DNA of 32,492 nt from CAZLNO01 sp964561005 (GCA_964561005.1 CAZLNO010000036.1:1-32492), one strand, 5' to 3'; positions 9,469 to 17,393 are shown, counted from the first letter of the stretch. The notes: generated from the sequence alone by a model not told the origin. Numbers and translations are program-made.

Positions 9469-10430
9469 CACTCCGGCAGGGCGTGGCGGGTGGCGACGCG
9501 CTTTTCGATGGCATCCCAGATTTGCGCGGAGAGGTCGACGTTGTTCAGGCGGTCGATCTCCTGGATGCCGGTGGGCGAGGTGACGTTGATCTCCGTCAGG
9601 TAGGGGCCGATCATGTCGATCCCCACGAAGATCAGCCCCCTGGCCTTCAGCGCCGGGCCGATGGCGGCGCAGACCTCGCGGTCGCGCCCGGTAAGCTCCG
9701 CTTTTTCGGCGCGGCCGCCCACGTGCAGGTTCGCCCTCGCGTCGCCCTCCGGCGGCACGCGGTTGACCCCGCCCACGGGCTCCCCGTCCACCAGGATGAT
9801 GCGCTTGTCGCCCTGGCGGATCTCGGGCAGGTAGGCCTGCACCATGATCGGCTCGCGGTAGATGCGGGTGAACATCTCCAGCAGCGCGTTCAGGTTCTCG
9901 TCCGCCTGCGTGATGCGGAAGACGTCGGCGCCGCCGTTGCCGAACAGCGGCTTCAGCACGATGTCGCGGTGCCGGGCGCGGAAGTCCATGATCTCCTGCC
10001 TGTCGGAGGAGATCAGCGTCGGCGGCATCAGCTCGGCGAAGTGGGTGACGAACAGCTTCTCCGGGGCGTTGCGCACCTCGACGGGGTCGTTCACCACCAG
10101 CGTCGCCGGGTGCACCTTCTCCAGCAGGTGGGTGGCGGTGATGTAGGCCATGTCGAACGGCGGGTCCTGGCGCATCATCACCACGTCCAGCGTCGCCAGG
10201 TCGAGCGTCTGCCACTCGCCATAGGTGAAGTGGTTGCCGGGGCTGCGCCGCAGGCCCAGCGAGCGGGCGCGCGCGTAGACCCGGCCGTCGCGCAGGGTCA
10301 GCGCCTGCGGCAGGTAGTGGTACAGGCCGTGGCCGCGCCGCTGGGCCTCCAGGCCGAGGGCGAAGCTGCTGTCGGCATCGATGTCGATGCCTTCGAGCGG
10401 GTCCATCTGAAAGGCGACGGCAAGACTCAT
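9468..10430 (-). CDS. gshB: Glutathione synthase
   Basis: A 320-residue ATP-grasp ligase that joins gamma-glutamylcysteine and glycine with ATP to make glutathione in the cytosol. The N-terminus (MDPLEGIDIDADSSFAL) and blocks such as RHRDIVLKPLFGNGGADVFRI and the C-terminal GIDMIGPYLTEINVTSPTG are typical of bacterial GshB. Length is standard. It lies about 50 bp after the BON-domain gene, in the same direction as rsmI and yraN, an arrangement common in alphaproteobacteria. An AGGGAAG sequence precedes the ATG. A dispersed 84-bp repeat abuts its stop codon. Confidence 0.96.
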   Translation of the reverse strand: MSLAVAFQMDPLEGIDIDADSSFALGLEAQRRGHGLYHYLPQALTLRDGRVYARARSLGLRRSPGNHFTYGEWQTLDLATLDVVMMRQDPPFDMAYITATHLLEKVHPATLVVNDPVEVRNAPEKLFVTHFAELMPPTLISSDRQEIMDFRARHRDIVLKPLFGNGGADVFRITQADENLNALLEMFTRIYREPIMVQAYLPEIRQGDKRIILVDGEPVGGVNRVPPEGDARANLHVGGRAEKAELTGRDREVCAAIGPALKARGLIFVGIDMIGPYLTEINVTSPTGIQEIDRLNNVDLSAQIWDAIEKRVATRHALPE

Positions 10431-10481
10431 GGCGGTGGCTTCCCTGATGTTTCTGGCGCTGTCGGGCCGGCGCGAGCGGCG

Positions 10482-11069
10482 TCAGGCCTCGCCCTCGTCG
10501 GCGGGCGTGTCCTTCTGCTCCTTCACGTCCTTCACGCGCACGTAACTGGTCACCTTGCGCACGTGGGCGATGTTGCGGGCGTGGTTGGTGACGCGCTCCA
10601 GCTCGGCCCGGCTGCGCGCGACTCCCATCAGATAGACCACGCCGCGCACCGTCTCGATGGAATAGTTCGGCGACATGATCTCGTCGTCGAACAGCAGCCG
10701 GCTCTTGAGCTGGGCGGAGATCCAGGTGTCGCGGGCGAAGCCCTGAAGGCTGCCGGCCTCGGCGACCTCGATCTCGTTGATGACCTCGCGCACGCCGTCG
10801 GCCTGCCAGGCCAGCTTGACCGCCGTCATGCGCATCTCCGGGTCGGGCACGACGCCGGTCAGCAGCACCCGGCCCTCCTGCACCTGCAGCGAGACCTTGC
10901 GGTAGAGCGTCTCGTCCTTCTGCAGCCAGAGGTGGTTGATCTCCATCCGGATCTGCGTGTCGTCCAGGGCGCCGGTGATGCCGCGCTCCTGCACCGCGGC
11001 GCTGCCGGCGGTGGCGCCCGCGCCGACCCCGGCGGCCACGCAGCCGGACAGGGACAGCGCCAGGACCGC
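10482..11069 (-). CDS. BON-domain lipoprotein, 5' end lost in the assembly gap
   Basis: The C-terminal 195 or so residues of a protein with two BON (OsmY-like) domains, roughly TLYRKVSLQVQEGRVLLTGV and IETVRGVVYLMGVARSRAE. BON proteins sit in the periplasm or outer membrane and are thought to bind phospholipid. The frame stays open into the run of Ns, and the first readable residues AVLALSLSGCVAAG form a lipobox. It is therefore a lipoprotein whose start and early signal peptide are in the gap. A GTG at 11039 lies after the lipobox and is not the real start. Genes yraN and rsmI lie upstream. Confidence 0.85.
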   Translation of the reverse strand, partial: AVLALSLSGCVAAGVGAGATAGSAAVQERGITGALDDTQIRMEINHLWLQKDETLYRKVSLQVQEGRVLLTGVVPDPEMRMTAVKLAWQADGVREVINEIEVAEAGSLQGFARDTWISAQLKSRLLFDDEIMSPNYSIETVRGVVYLMGVARSRAELERVTNHARNIAHVRKVTSYVRVKDVKEQKDTPADEGEA

Positions 11070-11169
11070 NNNNNNNNNNNNNNNNNNNNNNNNNNNNNNN
11101 NNNNNNNNNNNNNNNNNNNNNNNNNNNNNNNNNNNNNNNNNNNNNNNNNNNNNNNNNNNNNNNNNNNNN
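11070..11169. other. Assembly gap of 100 Ns
   Basis: Exactly 100 unspecified bases, the conventional size for a scaffold gap of unknown length. It hides the start of the BON lipoprotein gene and the end of the yraN downstream spacer. Confidence 0.99.
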
Positions 11170-11183
11170 ACGCGACTCGCCCT

Positions 11184-11567
11184 CTATCTTGTAGGCGCGG
11201 CCTCCCCCTCCCGCCAAGCGTCGATGACGTGGCGCGGCCAATGTCCGGGCGCCAGCAGCACCGCGTCGTAGCGCAGGTCGCAGCCGGCCAGCGCCGGATG
11301 GCGCTGCAGGAAGACCTCGGCCGCGCGGGCGATGCGGCGGCGCTGGAGCGGCGTGATGGCCGCGCGGGCCTCGGCCAGCCGCGCCCGCGCCTTCACTTCC
11401 ACCAGGGCGACCACCCGGCCGCGCCGCGCCACGATGTCGATCTCGCCCACGGCGACGCGATAGCCGCGCGCCAGGATGCGATAGCCCTTCAGCCGCAGCC
11501 AGAGCGCCGCCAGCCCCTCGCCCTTGCGGCCCCGGCCCCAGGCCGCCCTTCGCCGCGCCTTGCTCAT
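11184..11567 (-). CDS. yraN: YraN family (UPF0102) nuclease-like protein
   Basis: A 127-residue UPF0102/YraN protein. The conserved restriction-endonuclease-like core is visible as GEIDIVARRGRVVALVEVKAR, with the D-x(n)-E-x-K pattern expected of a metal-dependent nuclease fold. Its cellular role is not established. The ATG overlaps the rsmI stop by 4 bp (11564-11567), a usual pairing in proteobacteria. The stop lies 14 bp from the assembly gap. Confidence 0.92.
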   Translation of the reverse strand: MSKARRRAAWGRGRKGEGLAALWLRLKGYRILARGYRVAVGEIDIVARRGRVVALVEVKARARLAEARAAITPLQRRRIARAAEVFLQRHPALAGCDLRYDAVLLAPGHWPRHVIDAWREGEAAPTR

Positions 11568-12493
11568 GAGTCGTCCTTGAGCTGGACGGCGCGGGCGTAG
11601 ACCTCCTTGCGCGGCCGCCCGGTCGCCCGCGCCACCTCGGCGGCCGCGTCGCGCACGCTCAGGCGGGCCAGGGCCGCGCGCAGGCGGTCGTCGACCTCGG
11701 CCGCGTCCGCCGGCTCGGCCTCGGGCGGCGGCGCCACCACGATCACCACCTCGCCCTTGGGCGGCGTGGCGTAGGCCTCGGCCAGCTCGGGCAGGGGGGC
11801 GCGGCGCAGCTCCTCGAAGCGCTTGGTCAGCTCGCGCGCCACCACCGCCTCGCGCGGGCCGAACGCCTCGGCCATGTCGGCGAGGCTGGCGGCCAGGCGC
11901 CGCGGCGACTCGTAGACCACCAGCGTCCCCCGCCAGCCGGCCAGGTCCGCCAGCACCTCCCGCCGGGCCTTGGCCTTGCCGGGCAGGAAGCCCTGGAACA
12001 CGAAGCGGTCCGTCGGCAGCCCCGCCACCGTCAGCGCGGCCAGCACCGCCGACGGCCCCGGCACCGCCGTGACCGGCAGGCCGGCCTCCTGCGCCGCCCG
12101 CACCAGCTTGTAGCCGGGGTCGGAAATCAGCGGCGTGCCGGCGTCGCTGACCAGGGCGATGACGGCACCCTCCCGCAGCCGTTCCAGGATCTCCGGCCGG
12201 CGGCGGGCGGCGTTGTGCTCGTGATAGCTGCGCAGCGGCGTCGCGATGCCGTGCGCCTGCATCAGCTTGCCGGTGACGCGGGTGTCCTCGCAGTAGACCG
12301 CGTCGGCGGCCCGCAACACGTCGAGGGCGCGCAGCGTGATGTCGCGCAGGTTTCCGATCGGGGTGGCGACGATGTAGAGTCCCGGTGCCGTCCCGCCGGC
12401 GTGTTGCGGGGCCTCGCCGCGCCCGCTAGGCTCGCCCGCCGGAGTTGCGGCATGCGCGTTTGAGGAAGGGTGCGAAGGTGACGAAGCGGACAT
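11564..12493 (-). CDS. rsmI: 16S rRNA 2'-O-ribose C1402 methyltransferase
   Basis: A 309-residue tetrapyrrole-methylase-fold enzyme that uses S-adenosylmethionine to methylate the ribose of C1402 in 16S rRNA. Diagnostic blocks are GLYIVATPIGNLRDITLRAL near residue 38 and SDAGTPLISDPGYKLV. The 37-residue N-terminal extension is low complexity. No ATG, GTG or TTG occurs in frame between 12493 and the conserved core, so 12493 is the only ordinary start. That puts its 5' end across the start of the divergent lipoprotein gene (GTG at 12478). It is co-directional with yraN and gshB. Confidence 0.94.
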   Translation of the reverse strand: MSASSPSHPSSNAHAATPAGEPSGRGEAPQHAGGTAPGLYIVATPIGNLRDITLRALDVLRAADAVYCEDTRVTGKLMQAHGIATPLRSYHEHNAARRRPEILERLREGAVIALVSDAGTPLISDPGYKLVRAAQEAGLPVTAVPGPSAVLAALTVAGLPTDRFVFQGFLPGKAKARREVLADLAGWRGTLVVYESPRRLAASLADMAEAFGPREAVVARELTKRFEELRRAPLPELAEAYATPPKGEVVIVVAPPPEAEPADAAEVDDRLRAALARLSVRDAAAEVARATGRPRKEVYARAVQLKDDS

Positions 12494-13839
12494 CCTGGCG
12501 CGAGGGCTCGGCGTGGCGTGGCGTTGCGGGACTGGCGGCCGCGGCGGCGGTGGCCGGGCTGCTGGCCGCCTGTGCCCAGACCGGGACAGTAGACGGCCCG
12601 CCGCCCGCCGAACAAGAGCAAGCCGGGGGGCCGCCGCCGGATACCGCCGAACCCCCGCCCGGCGACGGCGGGATCGTCGATTTCCCCCGCGTCGAGCCGG
12701 GCGAGCCCGGCGCCGAGGGCGGGCTCGAGCTGACGCCGCCGACGGACGGGCCGCGCAAGCAGAAGGTGGGGCTGCTGCTGCCGCTCAGCGGGCCGCGGGC
12801 GGCGCTGGGCCAGTCCATGCTGCGCGCGGCCGAACTGGCGCTGTTCGACGTCGCCGACGAATCCTTTCAACTGATCATCCGCGACACCAAGGGCACGCCC
12901 GGCGGCGCCGAGACCGCCGCGCGCGGCGCCATCGACGCCGGGGCGAACCTGTTGCTGGGGCCGGTGTTCTCCAGCTCGGTGACCGCGGTGAAGCCGCTGG
13001 CGGCGGGCAGCGCGCTGTCGCTCGTCGCCTTCTCCAACAACCGCGAGGTGGCCGAGCCCGGCGCCTACATCATGGGGCTGCTGCCCGGCGAGCAGGTGCG
13101 GCGCGTGGTGTCCTACGCCGCCCGCCAGGGCCTGCGCCGCTTCGCCGTGCTGGCGCCGCGCAACGCCTACGGCCAGGTGGTCGTGCAGGCCTTGCAGCAG
13201 ACGGCGGCGGAGAGCGGCGGCAGCTTCGCGGCCAGCGCCTTCTACCCGCCGGGCGCCGGCGACGTGTCCGAGGAGGTCAAGCGGCTGGCGCGGCGCTACT
13301 GGGGCGGCCGGCTGCCGGAGGACGCCGACAAGGCGGACCCGCCCGCGGACGCCTTCGACGCCATCATGGTACCGGCCGGCGGCCAGGAGCTGCGCCAGAT
13401 CGCCCCGACGCTGCCGTTTTTCGACATCGATCCGGAGCGCGTGCGCTTCCTGGGCACCGTGCTGTGGAACGACCCCAGCCTGGGCACCGAGCCGACCCTC
13501 GTCGGCGGCTGGTTCGCGGCGCCGCCGCCGGGCGGCTGGAACGACTTCGCGCGGCGCTACCGCGAGGCCTTCGGGGAGCGGCCGAGGCGCCTGGCCTCGC
13601 TGGCCTACGACGCCACGGCGCTGGCGGCCGTGCTGGCGCGCCAGGGCGAGAGCGTCGGCCCCAAGGTCTATGCCGAGGACCGCCTGACCCAGCGCAACGG
13701 CTTCGCCGGGGTGGACGGGGTGTTCCGCCTGAACCCGGACGGCACGGCACAGCGGCTCTATACGGTGATGGAAATGCGGCGCAACGAGCTGAAGGTCATC
13801 GACCCCGCCCCGGACAGCTTCGAGGCGCTGGCCTATTGA
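12478..13839 (+). CDS. LppC/LpoA-type penicillin-binding protein activator lipoprotein
   Basis: A 453-residue outer-membrane lipoprotein precursor. The signal peptide ends in the lipobox LLAAC (Cys32), then a Pro/Glu-rich linker to about residue 95, then a periplasmic-binding type I domain (KVGLLLPLSGPRAALGQSML onward, with LLLGPVFSS and FAVLAPRNAYGQVV). In E. coli, LpoA stimulates PBP1A during peptidoglycan synthesis; the same role is inferred here. A GTG start at 12478 is preferred because AGGAAGGG lies upstream and the lysine/arginine-rich signal start follows. An ATG at 12445 is possible. The 5' end overlaps rsmI on the other strand. Confidence 0.87.
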   Translation: MTKRTSWREGSAWRGVAGLAAAAAVAGLLAACAQTGTVDGPPPAEQEQAGGPPPDTAEPPPGDGGIVDFPRVEPGEPGAEGGLELTPPTDGPRKQKVGLLLPLSGPRAALGQSMLRAAELALFDVADESFQLIIRDTKGTPGGAETAARGAIDAGANLLLGPVFSSSVTAVKPLAAGSALSLVAFSNNREVAEPGAYIMGLLPGEQVRRVVSYAARQGLRRFAVLAPRNAYGQVVVQALQQTAAESGGSFAASAFYPPGAGDVSEEVKRLARRYWGGRLPEDADKADPPADAFDAIMVPAGGQELRQIAPTLPFFDIDPERVRFLGTVLWNDPSLGTEPTLVGGWFAAPPPGGWNDFARRYREAFGERPRRLASLAYDATALAAVLARQGESVGPKVYAEDRLTQRNGFAGVDGVFRLNPDGTAQRLYTVMEMRRNELKVIDPAPDSFEALAY

Positions 13840-13857
13840 GCGGCGGGGCGGCGGCGA

Positions 13858-13883
13858 TGTCGGCAGGCTGAAGCCAGCCCTAC
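13858..13883. repeat. GCTTCAGC-family repeat spanning the hemW stop codon
   Basis: On the minus strand it reads GTAGGGCTGGCTTCAGCC and onward, matching the family at 7087-7199. The TAG stop of hemW (complement of 13880-13882) is part of its GTAGGGC edge. It lies between two convergent genes and could fold in both transcripts (GGCT/AGCC stem). Confidence 0.75.
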
Positions 13884-15034
13884 GGTTCCTTGCCTGGCGC
13901 CGGGGTGTTTTCCAGCAGATACCCCAACACCGCGTTCAGGCGCAGTCGGCCCTGCGTCGTGGCGCGCAGGCCGCGCGCGTCCAGCGTGAGGTAGCCCGCC
14001 GCCGTCAGGTCGCGCAGGGCCTCGGCGTCCAGCAGGGCCTCCGGCTCGGCGCCCAGTTCGCGGCGGAAGGCGGCGCGGGCGATGCCCTCGTCCAGGCGCA
14101 GGCCCATCATCACCAGCTCCGCCAGGCGCGCGCTGGGGTCCAGCGGCTGCATGGCCTGGGTGGCGTGGCCGCGGGCCTCCACCCGCGTCAGCCAGGCCTC
14201 GGGCGCGCGGTGCTGGCGCGTGGCGGTCTTGGCGCCGTCCAGGGTCAGCCGGCCGTGCGCGCCGGGGCCGATGCCCAGATAGTCGCCATAGCGCCAGTAG
14301 GTCAGGTTGTGCCGGCATTCCGCGCCGGGCCGGGCGTGGTTGGACACCTCGTAGGCCGGCAGGCCGGCGTCCTCCAGCACGTCCTGGGTCGCCTCGAAGA
14401 CGGCGGCGGCGGTGTCCTCGGGCAGCTCCGGCAGCTCGCCGCGCCGCCAGGCGGCGTGGAAGGGCGTGTTCGGCTCGATGGTGAGCTGATAGATCGAGAC
14501 GTGCGCCGGACCTTCGTCCAGCGCCCGCCGCAGTTCCGCGCGCCAGGACTCGACCGTCTGTCCCGGCCGGGCGGTGATGAGGTCGAAGGAAAAGCGGTCG
14601 AAGTGCCGCCGCGCCAGGGCCACCGCGTCCAGCGCCTCGGCCGCCGAGTGCTGCCGGCCGAGGAAGCGCAGCACGGCGTCGTCCAGCGCCTGCACGCCCA
14701 GCGACACGCGGTTCACCCCGGCGGCACGGAAGCCGGCGAAACGCGCCGCCTCGGCCGAGGTCGGGTTGGCCTCCAGCGTGATCTCGACATCCGGGTCCAG
14801 GTCGAAGCGTTCGCCCGCCGCCTCGACCACCGCCGCCACGGTCGCCGGCTCCATCAGCGAGGGCGTGCCGCCGCCGAGGAAGATCGAGGTGACCCGGCGC
14901 CGCCCGGCCAGCGCCGCGTAATGGTCCAGCTCCCGCACCAGCGCCGCCCGCCAGCGCGCATCGTCGACCTCCGGCCGCACATGGCTGTTGAAGTCGCAGT
15001 ATGGACACTTCGCCCGGCAGAACGGCCAATGCAC
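13880..15034 (-). CDS. hemW: HemW, radical SAM heme chaperone
   Basis: A radical SAM protein of about 385-400 residues. It carries the CRAKCPYC iron-sulfur motif in HWPFCRAKCPYCDFNSHV, the SIFLGGGTPSLM glycine motif and the HemW C-terminal domain. HemW binds heme and delivers it to respiratory proteins; it is often misannotated as coproporphyrinogen oxidase. The GTG at 15034 falls inside the conserved LYVHWPF block, so the true start is further upstream. The frame is open to 15109 and contains APDPGFGLYV, but no ATG, GTG or TTG. A CTG at 15079 with GAAGG 8 bases upstream, or an ATA at 15076, are the best candidates. The adjacent toxin-antitoxin pair probably altered this 5' end. Confidence 0.9.
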   Translation of the reverse strand: MHWPFCRAKCPYCDFNSHVRPEVDDARWRAALVRELDHYAALAGRRRVTSIFLGGGTPSLMEPATVAAVVEAAGERFDLDPDVEITLEANPTSAEAARFAGFRAAGVNRVSLGVQALDDAVLRFLGRQHSAAEALDAVALARRHFDRFSFDLITARPGQTVESWRAELRRALDEGPAHVSIYQLTIEPNTPFHAAWRRGELPELPEDTAAAVFEATQDVLEDAGLPAYEVSNHARPGAECRHNLTYWRYGDYLGIGPGAHGRLTLDGAKTATRQHRAPEAWLTRVEARGHATQAMQPLDPSARLAELVMMGLRLDEGIARAAFRRELGAEPEALLDAEALRDLTAAGYLTLDARGLRATTQGRLRLNAVLGYLLENTPAPGKEP

Positions 15035-15144
15035 GTAGAGGCCGAAGCCGGGGTCGGGGGCGGTGTCAAGCGTTATCAGGGTATCTACCTTCAGCTTGCT
15101 GGTGGCTATCTAGACTCACTCTGGAGCGTCCTCTGGGCACTTTA

Positions 15145-15579
15145 TCAGTCCCGGTCAATCGGACGACGACCCTGGCGCAGCCTTTGTCGTTCAAGAATTC
15201 GCGTTTTGAGCTGCTGGAACAGACCTTGTGGCAGGAGACCATATTCCACGGTGCCGCGACCGGGAATCGGTCTCAGGTCGTAGCCCGGCCACGAAAACCG
15301 GTTCAACTCGTCGCAGCGGAGCCACTGCCTTGCGCCGTCCAGTCCGAGTTCCCGGCGAACATCCACAGGCACCTCGATTGCCGCGGATGGATCGGCGGGC
15401 GGCGTGTGCGTGATAGGCGCGACGATCACCCGGATGCCGTCATCCGGATCGCGACGTGCGGCCACGACGATGGCACACGGCCGATCCTTGGACGATTCGT
15501 CTGCCCCATCATCCGCTTCATGGCTCCACAGGAAGCCATGGCGGATGACGAGACCGGGCCGAGGTGTCGGCAGCCTCAC
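15145..15579 (-). CDS. PemK/MazF-like toxin of a type II toxin-antitoxin pair
   Basis: A 144-residue protein resembling PemK-type growth inhibitors: PRPGLVIRHGFLWSHE, then KDRPCAIVVAARRD, IRVIVAPITHTPP and a C-terminal helix. Members of this fold usually cut mRNA. I recognise the family by pattern, and this branch is less well studied than classical MazF. The ATG overlaps the stop of the Phd-like gene by 4 bp (15576-15579), antitoxin first, as expected for type II pairs. It lies between rdgB and hemW, which are usually adjacent, so the pair was likely acquired. Confidence 0.8.
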   Translation of the reverse strand: MRLPTPRPGLVIRHGFLWSHEADDGADESSKDRPCAIVVAARRDPDDGIRVIVAPITHTPPADPSAAIEVPVDVRRELGLDGARQWLRCDELNRFSWPGYDLRPIPGRGTVEYGLLPQGLFQQLKTRILERQRLRQGRRPIDRD

Positions 15580-15827
15580 GGCGCCTTGTCGTACTCGGCG
15601 GCCTCGATGTCCGCGACGACGTCGTCGGGAAGCTCGCCCACGACGAGGTTCTCGCGCTCGCGGCGCTTGAGCCGTCGGTATTCTTCAAGCTGGCGGGCCG
15701 AGAGAAAGCCGCCGATGACGCGGCCGCGGTTCGTGACCTCGATGATCTCGCCAGTCGCCGCTTCGTCGCGGTAGCGGCCGAAGTTGCGGGCGAACTCGCT
15801 TGCCGTGACGGTCTTCTCCGACGGCAT
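15576..15827 (-). CDS. Phd/YefM-like antitoxin
   Basis: An 83-residue antitoxin of Phd/YefM type. The N-terminal DNA-binding fold is seen as TVTASEFARNFGRYRDEA and EIIEVTNRGRVIGGFLS. The acidic C-terminal tail (LPDDVVADIEAAEYDKAP) would bind and block the toxin. The start at 15827 (MPSEKTV) fits the family best; an ATG at 15845 adds six residues and would be nearly leaderless from the proposed promoter. Such antitoxins repress their own promoter, and the direct repeats at 15857-15872 are a candidate operator. Confidence 0.85.
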   Translation of the reverse strand: MPSEKTVTASEFARNFGRYRDEAATGEIIEVTNRGRVIGGFLSARQLEEYRRLKRRERENLVVGELPDDVVADIEAAEYDKAP

Positions 15828-15852
15828 GTAACGCTTGCCTACCATAGCTCGT

Positions 15853-15881
15853 GAAATACGCAATTTACGCAAGAGCTTCAA
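15853..15881 (-). promoter_or_regulatory. Candidate promoter and operator of the toxin-antitoxin pair
   Basis: On the minus strand TTGAAG (15881-15876), a 17-base spacer and TATTTC (15858-15853) resemble a sigma-70 promoter. The plus-strand direct repeats TACGCAA (15857-15863 and 15866-15872, 9-bp period) occupy the spacer, where a bound antitoxin would block polymerase. The location 26 bp or more upstream of the antitoxin start is right. The -10 box match is only moderate. Confidence 0.45.
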
Positions 15882-15902
15882 GGAAAGATGCGATGCGCGG
15901 GC

Positions 15903-16508
15903 TCAGTTTGTTTGCTCGAACACCGCCTTCACGAGCTTCTCGAACGCGTGCGCCCTGTGGCTGATGCGGTGCTTTTCCGCCGGGTCCATCTCGCCGAAGG
16001 TGATGTCGCGGCCCTCGGGCACGAAGATGGGGTCGTAGCCGAAGCCCCGCGTGCCGCGCGGCGGCCAGACCAGCGTGCCTTCGACCCGGCCTTCGAAGGT
16101 TTCCGTGTGGCCGTCCGGCCAGGCCAGGCAGAGCGCGCAGACGAAGGCGGCGCGGCGGTCGTCGCTGTCGCCCAGGGCCTCGTGGACCTTGCGCATGGCC
16201 AGGGCGAAGTCCTTCTCCGGCCCGGCCCAGCGCGCGGAGTAGATGCCGGGCTGCCCGCCCAGGGCCCGCACGCTCAGCCCGGAATCGTCGGCCAGCGCCG
16301 GCAGGCCGGACTCCCGCGCGGCGTTCAGGGCCTTCAGCGCGGCGTTCTCCGCGAAGCTCTCGCCGGTCTCCTCGGGCTCGGGCACGCCGGCCTCGCCGGC
16401 GGAGAGCACGGCGACGCCGCAGGGTTCCAGCAGCTCGGCGATCTCGCGGACCTTGCCGGGGTTGTGGCTGGCGATGACCAGCCGGTCGCCGCCGAGCCGC
16501 CCCCTCAT
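15903..16508 (-). CDS. rdgB: XTP/dITP diphosphatase (RdgB/HAM1)
   Basis: A 201-residue Ham1/RdgB protein that hydrolyses non-canonical purine triphosphates (dITP, XTP) to monophosphates and keeps them out of DNA. Diagnostic blocks are VIASHNPGKVREIAELL, ALADDSGLSVRALGGQPGIYSARWAG and GTRGFGYDPIFVPEG. The start at 16508 overlaps the rph stop in an ATGA junction (16505-16508). Much longer open frames upstream in the same register are antisense to hrcA and not real. hemW normally follows directly; here a toxin-antitoxin pair intervenes. Confidence 0.96.
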   Translation of the reverse strand: MRGRLGGDRLVIASHNPGKVREIAELLEPCGVAVLSAGEAGVPEPEETGESFAENAALKALNAARESGLPALADDSGLSVRALGGQPGIYSARWAGPEKDFALAMRKVHEALGDSDDRRAAFVCALCLAWPDGHTETFEGRVEGTLVWPPRGTRGFGYDPIFVPEGRDITFGEMDPAEKHRISHRAHAFEKLVKAVFEQTN

Positions 16509-17251
16509 CGCCCCTCCGCCAGCCGCGCGCCGGCCGCGGTCATGATGACCTCCGTCTGCTTGCGGGTCAGCGCGGCGATGCCCTTCTCCGCCAGGTCGAG
16601 CAGGCGGTCGAAGCTCTGGCGGTCGAAGGGCGCGTCCTCGGCGGTGGCCTGCACCTCGACGATGCCGCCGCGGCCGGTCAGCACGAAGTTGGCGTCGGCC
16701 TGGGCCCCGGAGTCCTCGTCGTAGTCCAGGTCGAGCACCGGCGTGCCCTGGACCAGGCCGCAGGACACCGCCGCCACGCTGTCGGTCAGCGGGATCTCCC
16801 TCAGCGCCTTGGCCTGGCGCATGAAGTCGAACGCCAGGTAGAGCGCGACATAGGCGCCGGTGATGGCCGCCGTGCGGGTGCCGCCGTCGGCCTGGATGAC
16901 GTCGCAGTCGACCTGGATGCTGCGCTCGCCGAAGCCCTTCAGGTTCGTCACCGCGCGCAGCGAGCGCCCGATCAGCCGCTGGATTTCCAGCGTCCGCCCG
17001 CCCTGGCGCCCGCGCGCGGCCTCGCGCGCGCCGCGCGAATGGGTGGCGCGGGGCAGCATGCCGTACTCGGCGGTGACCCAGCCCTGGCCGCTGTTGCGCA
17101 GGAAGCCCGGCACGCTCTCCTCGATCGAGGCGGTGCAGAGCACGTGGGTGTCCCCGAAGCGGGCCATGCACGAGCCCTCGGCGTGCTTGCTGACGCTGGG
17201 TTCGAGCACGACGCGGCGCAGTTCGTCGGCGGCGCGGCCGGATGGGCGCAT
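16505..17251 (-). CDS. rph: Ribonuclease PH
   Basis: A 248-residue phosphate-dependent 3'-5' exoribonuclease that trims tRNA 3' ends. The N-terminus RPSGRAADELRRV, the block GWVTAEYGMLPRATHSR and QVDCDVIQADGGTRTAAITG are characteristic. The start at 17251 is chosen from the conserved MRPSGR and an AGGAGA sequence eight bases upstream; the frame continues to 17332 without conserved sequence. It is first in an rph-rdgB operon, divergent from hrcA-grpE, a classic alphaproteobacterial arrangement. Confidence 0.96.
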   Translation of the reverse strand: MRPSGRAADELRRVVLEPSVSKHAEGSCMARFGDTHVLCTASIEESVPGFLRNSGQGWVTAEYGMLPRATHSRGAREAARGRQGGRTLEIQRLIGRSLRAVTNLKGFGERSIQVDCDVIQADGGTRTAAITGAYVALYLAFDFMRQAKALREIPLTDSVAAVSCGLVQGTPVLDLDYDEDSGAQADANFVLTGRGGIVEVQATAEDAPFDRQSFDRLLDLAEKGIAALTRKQTEVIMTAAGARLAEGR

Positions 17252-17326
17252 CTGGGTCTCCTGTTTCGCCTGGTTCCCGGAAGAGGGGCCGTCGCGCGAG
17301 CACGCCGTTTGCCGTGCAAAGCGCCG

Positions 17327-17355
17327 CCTCATCCTTCGACAGGCTCAGGATGAGG
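17327..17355. repeat. TTCGACAGGCTCA palindromic repeat, forward copy
   Basis: CCTCATCCT and AGGATGAGG form a perfect 9-bp stem around an 11-base loop. It forms a head-to-head pair with the copy at 17394-17422, like BIME arrangements of REP elements in enterobacteria. Confidence 0.85.
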
Positions 17356-17393
17356 AACCTCATTGGTCCCTCGGGACGAGGGGGCCACCTCCC

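Noticed and set aside
10482..11039. BON-domain gene beginning at GTG 11039
   Set aside because: The frame continues upstream through a lipobox into the Ns, so the gene is truncated by the gap rather than starting there.
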